64,000 nucleotides of DNA from contig CAVXRG010000008.1 of assembly GCA_963764195.1 (NCBI GenBank), forward strand, positions 124,001-188,000. The letters run 5' to 3'. A program made the translations under genes and the position numbers. The stretch comes from JBDSSS01 sp963764195. GTDB lineage: Bacteria > Actinomycetota > Actinomycetes > Actinomycetales > Dermatophilaceae. Below, one piece after another: positions 59,136-64,000 of the stretch (its first letter is position 1; every line of letters begins with the position of its first letter). Under the pieces are notes generated by a model. The model made no database searches, had not been told where the DNA came from, and saw nothing but the letters and a program-made list of their open reading frames with translations.

Positions 59136-59466
59136 GTGCACTCTTTCGGTTGGGCGGGGGAACCGCCGTCTGTCATCCGTGCCGTGCTCACTGCGCACCG
59201 CGTGGTTGACGCTAACCGCGGCAGTCCCCTTCGAAAAAGGCCAGAACCTTCAGGAGTTGTTCAAGAATCGGTCAAGGAAAGACAGCCGGTTCCAACGGTT
59301 TGTCCCTCGAGTCGCCTCCCACGATGGCTATGCTGACCCAGTTGTTGAACCATCAGCCAGGTGCCATCGAGGGTTCTCTGGTGAGACCGAGGATCCGGGG
59401 GTCGAGATCTCGATGGCACCGCGATGGCTCGCGCGCGCCGGTGTAACGCACCGTGGCCCGTCTCCG
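59136..59466. other. Divergent regulatory region whiB3 - sigD
   Basis: 331 bases with no gene. The middle (about 59210-59330) is AT-richer, with GGTCAAGG, GTTCAAG and TTGACG elements in both directions, consistent with two promoters, but no pair has good spacing. A TATGCT near 59329 could be a -10 for sigD. Confidence 0.4.
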
Positions 59467-60045
59467 ATGGAGCGGGTGGACCCGTCCGCGACCCTGCGTC
59501 ACCTCGTGGAGCTGGCCGGCACCTCCGACCACGCTCGGGACGTGCTGCTGGGGCGGGTCCGCGACATGGCGGTCCGGTATGCCCGTGCCCGGCTCGGGCG
59601 CTTCGGCGCCGAGGACGCCGCGCAGGACGTGGCCCAGGAGGTGTGCATGGCGGTACTGACGGCCCTGCCTGCCTACGAGGACCGCGGCCTGCCCTTCGAG
59701 GCCTTCGTCTACACGATCGCCGCTCGCAAGCTTGCCGACGCCCAGCGGTCCGCGATGCGCTCCGCCACGCCGGTCGGCGACCTGCCCGACGGGGTCGACC
59801 CGGCCCGCGGCCCGGAAGCCACCGCTGTCCTGCGCGACGAGGCGGGTCTGGCGTTCGCCCTGATGGAGCGGCTGCCCGCCCAGCAGCGCGAGATCATCAC
59901 CCTGCGGGTCGCCGTCGGGTTCTCCACCGAGGAGACCGCGGCCGCCCTCGGGATGACGCCCGGCGCGGTGCGGGTGGCGCAGCACCGGGGGCTCGCCAAG
60001 CTCCGTTCGCTGCTCGACGCCCTCGCGGACGGTGCCGTGGCATGA
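59467..60045 (+). CDS. sigD: Sigma-70 family RNA polymerase sigma factor (SigD-like ECF)
   Basis: Extracytoplasmic-function sigma factor of about 192 residues. Region 2 is AAQDVAQEVCMAVLTALPAYEDRGLPFEAFVYTIAARKLAD (in parts); region 4 is LPAQQREIITLRVAVGFSTEETAAALGMTPGAVRVAQHRGLAKL (in parts). It closely follows the pattern of M. tuberculosis SigD. ATG 59467 is chosen by comparison of N-terminal length; ATG 59413 is possible. No ribosome-binding site is clear for either. Its stop overlaps the next gene, the likely anti-sigma factor. Confidence 0.92.
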   Translation: MERVDPSATLRHLVELAGTSDHARDVLLGRVRDMAVRYARARLGRFGAEDAAQDVAQEVCMAVLTALPAYEDRGLPFEAFVYTIAARKLADAQRSAMRSATPVGDLPDGVDPARGPEATAVLRDEAGLAFALMERLPAQQREIITLRVAVGFSTEETAAALGMTPGAVRVAQHRGLAKLRSLLDALADGAVA

Positions 60046-60983
60046 GCGCCTCGACCCCGTTGCCGGCCCTGGTCGCCGACGAGCTGCTCCTCGACCGGCT
60101 CGGGGCGCGGGCGGATGCCGGGAGCGAGCCGGTCGCCCTCCTGCTCGGCGCGGTCGCACGGCACGCGGACAACCCGCTCGGTGGCCCAGCCCGCCGCAGC
60201 GGCCGGGGCCGTCGGCGCTTCGTCACCGTCCTCACGGCGATCACCGTGGGCGCGTCGGGCGCGAGTGTGGCGGCGGCGGTGACCGTGCCGCGCCACGGAG
60301 GCGCCGACCGGGCCCACCACGGGCTGATGACGCCGACGCCGCCCGGCGAGGCGTCTGCGGCATCCGGCTTGATCGCCTCGGTCGCCTCGGTCGGCAGGAC
60401 CGGTGCGCCCGGCCCGACCGGCCCCGGCGCCTCGGCCCCACGGGCCTCCGAAACGCGTCCGGAGCGCACGACGACGACGGGGCCCCGACCGACAGACCTG
60501 CCGGCCACCGTGCTCGTGTCCTCGACGCCCGCCGCTCCACCCGCGCGGGTGGCGCCGGCACCGCCCGCAGTGCCGGACCGGCAGGCGGTCTCGACCGCCC
60601 GACCGCTGCGCACCGCCGCGGTCCAGGCCCGGCAGGCATCGGTGACGCGGTCCACGAAGGTCGCGGTCACGACGGCCCGGCCCACGTCGGCCCGGCCCGT
60701 GGCGACGCACGCGACGGGAGAGGCTGCCACGGCCGTCCCCAGCGGGACCCACCACGTCGAGTCCATGCAGGTCGAGGTCGAGGTCGAGGTCGCTTCGGGG
60801 AGGGTGGCGGAGTCCGGGTCGAAGCAGGACAAGAAGGTCGAGCACCCACCCTCCGGTTCGATGTATCACCGCGCCCCAGAGGGCGCGGTGATACATCGAA
60901 CGCGGGAGCACGAGCAGGACGAGGCTCGTGACGGGCCGGCTCAGCAGGCTCAGCAGGCCCAGGAGGCCCAGGGGCGGCGCTGA
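60042..60983 (+). CDS. rsdA: Anti-sigma-D factor RsdA-like membrane protein
   Basis: Starts at ATG 60042 over the sigD stop, the usual arrangement of a sigma factor with its anti-sigma factor. The first ~55 residues (LVADELLLDRLGARAD) would be the cytoplasmic sigma-binding part, one membrane segment follows (FVTVLTAITVGASGASVAAAV, 60-80), and the remaining 230 residues are a disordered Pro/Thr/Ala-rich external part with a VEVEVEVEV strand. No zinc HxxxCxxC motif is present, as in RsdA. The last ~45 codons contain a 21-bp perfect inverted repeat, and the end of the protein (QQAQQAQEAQ) is repetitive, so the true C-terminus may have been extended by an insertion. Confidence 0.78.
   Translation: MSASTPLPALVADELLLDRLGARADAGSEPVALLLGAVARHADNPLGGPARRSGRGRRRFVTVLTAITVGASGASVAAAVTVPRHGGADRAHHGLMTPTPPGEASAASGLIASVASVGRTGAPGPTGPGASAPRASETRPERTTTTGPRPTDLPATVLVSSTPAAPPARVAPAPPAVPDRQAVSTARPLRTAAVQARQASVTRSTKVAVTTARPTSARPVATHATGEAATAVPSGTHHVESMQVEVEVEVASGRVAESGSKQDKKVEHPPSGSMYHRAPEGAVIHRTREHEQDEARDGPAQQAQQAQEAQGRR
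60856..60901. repeat. 21-bp perfect inverted repeat inside the rsdA frame
   Basis: GTTCGATGTATCACCGCGCCC, four-base loop CAGA, then its exact complement. It is AT-richer than the surrounding gene and encodes a mirrored pair of short peptides (SMYHRAPEGAVIHRT). Confidence 0.85.
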
Positions 60984-61026
60984 GGGGCCGTCCGGCAGGT
61001 CGCCGGCGCTGTCCTAGACTCGGGAC

Positions 61027-62544
61027 ATGAGTTCCGGAGCGTCCGAGACGCCCTCCCCGTTCGCCCAGCTCGGCCTGACCTACGACGACGTCCTGCTCCT
61101 GCCGGGCTACAGCGACCTCGCGCCCAACGACATCGACACGACGACGCGGCTCACGCGCGAGCTGTCGATCCGGTCCCCGCTCATCTCGGCGGCGATGGAC
61201 ACCGTCACCGAGGCGCGGATGGCGATCGCGATGGCCCGGCAGGGCGGACTCGGGGTGCTGCACCGCAACCTCTCGATCGCCGACCAGGCCTACCAGGTCG
61301 ACCTCGTCAAGCGGACCCAGACGGGGATGATCTCCAACCCGATCACCATCGGCAAGGACCGCACGCTCGAGGAGCTGGACCAGATCTGCGGTGAGTACCG
61401 CGTCTCGGGTCTGCCGGTCATCGACCCCGACAACATCCTCATCGGCATGGTCACCAACCGCGACCTGCGCTTCACCCCGGTCGCGGAGTGGGCCACGACG
61501 CTCGTCAGCGACGTGATGACCCCGACGCCGCTGATCACCGGGCGTGAGGGTATCGGCCGCGACGAGGCCACGGCCCTGCTCCGTCAGCACAAGCGCGAGC
61601 GGCTGCCGCTCGTCGACGAGGCCGGCCACCTCGTCGGGCTCATCACCGTCAAGGACTTCGTCAAGAGCGAGCAGTTCCCCAACGCGAGCAACGACGCCGA
61701 CGGCCGGCTCATGGTCGGCGCGGCCATCGGCTACTTCGGCGACGCGTGGGAGCGGGCCACGACGCTCATCGAGGCCGGGGTCGACGTGCTCGTGGCCGAC
61801 ACGGCCCACGGCTACGTCCGGATGCTCCTCGAGATGGTCGAGCGGCTCAAGAGCGACCCGGCGACCCGCCACGTGCAGGTCATCGGCGGCAACGTCGCCA
61901 CCCGCGAGGGCGCCCAGGCGTTCGTCGACGTGGGCGCCGACGCCGTCAAGGTCGGCGTCGGACCGGGCTCCATCTGCACGACGCGCATCGTCACCGGCGT
62001 CGGCGCCCCGCAGGTCACCGCCGTCCACGCGGCGGCCCAGGCGTGCAAGCCGGCCGGGGTGCCGGTCATCGCGGACGGCGGCCTCCAGTACTCCGGCGAC
62101 ATCGCCAAGGCGATCGTGGCCGGCGCCGACTCCGTGATGATCGGCTCGCTCCTCGCCGGGTGCGAGGAGAGCCCCGGTGACCTCATCTTCGTCAACGGCA
62201 AGCAGTTCAAGACCTACCGCGGGATGGGCTCGCTCGGGGCGATGAGCTCACGCGGCCAGAAGTCCTACTCCAAGGACCGCTACTTCCAGGCCGAGGTCGA
62301 CTCCGACGACAAGATCGTCCCCGAGGGGATCGAGGGCCGGGTCGCCTACCGGGGTCCGCTGTCGGCGGTCGCCCACCAGATGCTCGGTGGTCTGCGCCAG
62401 TCGATGTTCTACGTCGGCGCGGCGACCGTGCCCGAGCTGCAGGACAAGGGCCGCTTCGTCCGGATCACGTCGGCGAGCCTCAAGGAGAGCCACCCCCACG
62501 ACATCCAGGGCATGGTCGAGGCACCCAACTACTCCGTCGGCTGA
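61027..62544 (+). CDS. guaB: IMP dehydrogenase
   Basis: Rate-limiting step of guanine nucleotide synthesis, IMP to XMP. The 505 residues form a TIM barrel with an inserted CBS pair (about 110-225: SDVMTPTPLITG, GLITVKDF). The catalytic Cys317 is in VGVGPGSICTTRIVTG; ADGGLQYSGDIAKA, GMGSLGAM and the RYFQ flap are present. ATG at 61027. It corresponds to mycobacterial GuaB2, the essential isozyme, and is followed by guaB3. Confidence 0.97.
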   Translation: MSSGASETPSPFAQLGLTYDDVLLLPGYSDLAPNDIDTTTRLTRELSIRSPLISAAMDTVTEARMAIAMARQGGLGVLHRNLSIADQAYQVDLVKRTQTGMISNPITIGKDRTLEELDQICGEYRVSGLPVIDPDNILIGMVTNRDLRFTPVAEWATTLVSDVMTPTPLITGREGIGRDEATALLRQHKRERLPLVDEAGHLVGLITVKDFVKSEQFPNASNDADGRLMVGAAIGYFGDAWERATTLIEAGVDVLVADTAHGYVRMLLEMVERLKSDPATRHVQVIGGNVATREGAQAFVDVGADAVKVGVGPGSICTTRIVTGVGAPQVTAVHAAAQACKPAGVPVIADGGLQYSGDIAKAIVAGADSVMIGSLLAGCEESPGDLIFVNGKQFKTYRGMGSLGAMSSRGQKSYSKDRYFQAEVDSDDKIVPEGIEGRVAYRGPLSAVAHQMLGGLRQSMFYVGAATVPELQDKGRFVRITSASLKESHPHDIQGMVEAPNYSVG

Positions 62545-62551
62545 TGGCTCC

Positions 62552-62624
62552 GTCGAGTGCTCAGAAGCCGCTCATCCAGCGAAACGCGGGCTCCGTAAGG
62601 AGCGACGGCTTCTGAGCACTCGAC
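62552..62624. repeat. 19-bp perfect inverted repeat with 35-base structured loop
   Basis: GTCGAGTGCTCAGAAGCCG (62552-62570) and its exact complement (62606-62624) enclose a loop that itself contains GCTCC-GTAA-GGAGC (62590-62603). It lies between guaB and guaB3. Confidence 0.8.
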
Positions 62625-62646
62625 TGTAGGTCGCTAGGATCTGCGC

Positions 62647-63768
62647 GTGACCGAGATCGAGATTGGCAGAGGCAAGCGCGGACGGCGCGCCTACTCCTTC
62701 GACGACATCGCCGTCGTGCCCTCCCGGCGCACGCGCGATCCCGAGGAGGTCTCGGTCTCCTGGCAGATCGACGCCTACCACTTCGACATCCCGGTGATGG
62801 CGGCGCCGATGGACTCGGTCGTCTCGCCCGACAGCGCGATCGCCCTCGGCAAGCTCGGCGCCCTGCCGGTGCTCGACCTCGAGGGCCTGTGGACCCGCTA
62901 CGAGGACCCGGAGCCGCTCCTCGCCGAGATCGCGGCCCTGCCCGCGGGCCAGGCCACCTCGCGGATGCAGCAGATCTACGACGAGCCGATCAAGCCCGAG
63001 CTCATCCACGCGCGCCTGCGGGAGCTGCGTGCGGCCGGGGTCACCGTCGCCGGCGCGCTGTCGCCGCAGCGGACCCAGCAGCACTGGAAGACCGTCGTCG
63101 ATGCCGGCGTCGACCTCTTCGTCATCCGCGGCACCACCGTGTCGGCCGAGCACGTGTCCGGCCGGTCGGAGCCGCTCAACCTCAAGCGCTTCATCTACGA
63201 GCTCGACGTGCCGGTCATCGTCGGCGGAGCGGCCGGCTACACGGCGGCCCTGCACCTCATGCGCACCGGAGCGGCGGGCGTCCTCGTCGGCTTCGGCGGC
63301 GGGGCCGCGCACACGACCCGCACCGCTCTCGGCATCCACGCACCGATGGCGTCGGCGGTCGCCGACGTCGCCGCCGCCCGCCGCGACTACCTCGACGAGT
63401 CGGGTGGTCGCTACGTCCACGTCATCGCCGACGGCGGGGTCGGCACCTCGGGCGACATCGTCAAGGCGATCGCCTGCGGGGCCGACGCCGTCATGCTCGG
63501 TGCGGCCCTCGCCCGGGCCACGGACGCCCCCGGGGGCGGTTACCACTGGGGGCCGGAGGCACACCACCCCCAGCTCCCCCGTGGGGAGCGGATCGCCCTC
63601 GGGTCGCAGTCCTCGATCGAGGAGATCCTCTTCGGCCCGGGGCGTCAGGCCGACGGGCAGTCCAACATCATCGGCGCGCTGCGACGGGCGATGGCCACGA
63701 CCGGCTACTCCGACGTCAAGGAGTTCCAGCGGGTCGAGGTCGTCGTCTCGCCCTACCTCGGCAACTGA
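62647..63768 (+). CDS. guaB3: GuaB3 family IMP dehydrogenase/GMP reductase-related protein
   Basis: TIM-barrel protein of 373 residues related to IMPDH but with no CBS insert. Signatures are YSFDDIAVVPSRRTRDPEEVS (in parts), VMAAPMDSVVSPDSAIALG (in parts) and VHVIADGGVGTSGDIVKAIACGADAVMLG (in parts). At the place of the catalytic Cys the sequence reads VGFGGGAAHTTRTALG, so that Cys is absent; this is normal for actinobacterial GuaB3. The reaction is therefore not certain. GTG start at 62647. Adjacent guaB and GuaB3 are typical of actinobacteria. Confidence 0.93.
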   Translation: MTEIEIGRGKRGRRAYSFDDIAVVPSRRTRDPEEVSVSWQIDAYHFDIPVMAAPMDSVVSPDSAIALGKLGALPVLDLEGLWTRYEDPEPLLAEIAALPAGQATSRMQQIYDEPIKPELIHARLRELRAAGVTVAGALSPQRTQQHWKTVVDAGVDLFVIRGTTVSAEHVSGRSEPLNLKRFIYELDVPVIVGGAAGYTAALHLMRTGAAGVLVGFGGGAAHTTRTALGIHAPMASAVADVAAARRDYLDESGGRYVHVIADGGVGTSGDIVKAIACGADAVMLGAALARATDAPGGGYHWGPEAHHPQLPRGERIALGSQSSIEEILFGPGRQADGQSNIIGALRRAMATTGYSDVKEFQRVEVVVSPYLGN

Positions 63769-63778
63769 CCCCGCCGCC

Positions 63779-64000
63779 GTGGCCCACGACGAGAACGACC
63801 ACGGGCAGGGGCAGGGGCAGGGCCACGACCACGACGTCGTCGTCATCGGGTCGGGGTTCGGTGGGTCCGTCGCCGCGCTGCGCCTCGCCGAGAAGGGCTA
63901 CCGCGTCCACGTCTACGAGGCGGGCCGACGCTTCGCGGACGCGGACTTCGCCCGGACCAGCTGGGACGTGCGCCGCTACCTCTGGGCGCCGCGGCTCGGG
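63779..64000 (+). CDS. FAD-dependent GMC-type oxidoreductase (3' partial)
   Basis: Begins at GTG 63779 and runs off the window. After a Gly/Gln/His-rich leader (HGQGQGQGHDHD) comes the dinucleotide-binding motif VVVIGSGFGGSVAALRLAEKGYRVHVYEAG (in parts), with the GxGxxG and the acidic end of strand two. RRFADADFARTSWDVRRYLWAPRLG follows. Position after guaB3 and the RRF...FARTSWDVRRYLW pattern match the cholesterol-oxidase-like ChoD of mycobacteria, but the substrate cannot be judged from 74 residues. Confidence 0.85.
   Translation, partial: MAHDENDHGQGQGQGHDHDVVVIGSGFGGSVAALRLAEKGYRVHVYEAGRRFADADFARTSWDVRRYLWAPRLG

Overview
The window is high-GC (about 70% or more) actinobacterial chromosome. 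Mycothiol chemistry (Mca), a WhiB3-type Fe-S regulator, a SigD-type sigma factor with its anti-sigma gene, a DUF222/HNH (13E12-type) gene, DUF501, DUF4307 and GuaB3 together point to Actinomycetota. The gene content and codon style fit Micrococcales, perhaps Intrasporangiaceae; this family-level call is inference. No rRNA, CRISPR, transposase or phage module is visible.

Layout. 0-10 kb: the end of mazG, a frameshifted sugar transferase, the conserved eno-ftsB-DUF501-ppx run, a tRNA-Leu(UAA), a Bax-inhibitor-1 protein, a thiolase and two tandem LppX-like lipoproteins. 10-24 kb: an SGNH hydrolase, cystathionine beta-synthase, DNA repair and IMPACT proteins, a Fluc fluoride channel pair, a CbiX-like chelatase, a PspC-type two-component system divergent from a PspC membrane protein, and an M13 peptidase. 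24-29 kb: an SOS-box DUF222/HNH gene followed by a decayed stretch of PCD-VOC and two GNAT pseudogenes around msrA. 29-41 kb: metB, a MutL-like ASKHA protein, greA, mca, TrhA/hemolysin III, uppS, a WXG100-like three-gene cassette, phoH and a frameshifted transglycosylase. 41-51 kb: coaA, then one long operon-like run glmS-acpS-nnr-alr-hydrolase-tsaE-tsaB-rimI-tsaD, joining cell-wall precursor supply to tRNA t6A synthesis. 51-64 kb: nagZ, nucleoside hydrolase with ribokinase, a methyltransferase, a repeat array, CIRCE-controlled groES-groEL, whiB3, sigD with its anti-sigma gene, guaB, guaB3 and the start of a GMC-type oxidoreductase. The order tsaD ... groES-groEL-whiB3-sigD-rsdA-guaB-guaB3-oxidoreductase matches the well-known Mycobacterium tuberculosis block, with four extra genes between tsaD and groES.

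The most striking signal is not a gene. The octamer GTATGCCG (or its complement CGGCATAC) occurs 35 times by hand count, about once per 1.8 kb, where base composition predicts roughly two. It lies in genes in several reading frames (forcing rare TAT and ATA codons), in intergenic DNA, and twice as inverted pairs, one inside a 20-bp perfect hairpin after groEL. That pattern resembles DNA uptake sequences, Chi-like sites or chromosome-segregation words. Other unusual items are a 35-bp palindrome upstream of the hemolysin III gene, a dispersed REP-like repeat family, several very long perfect hairpins at gene ends, 11-bp-phased repeats in the PspC divergent promoter, and a cluster of single-base frameshifts that may be real decay or sequencing error.
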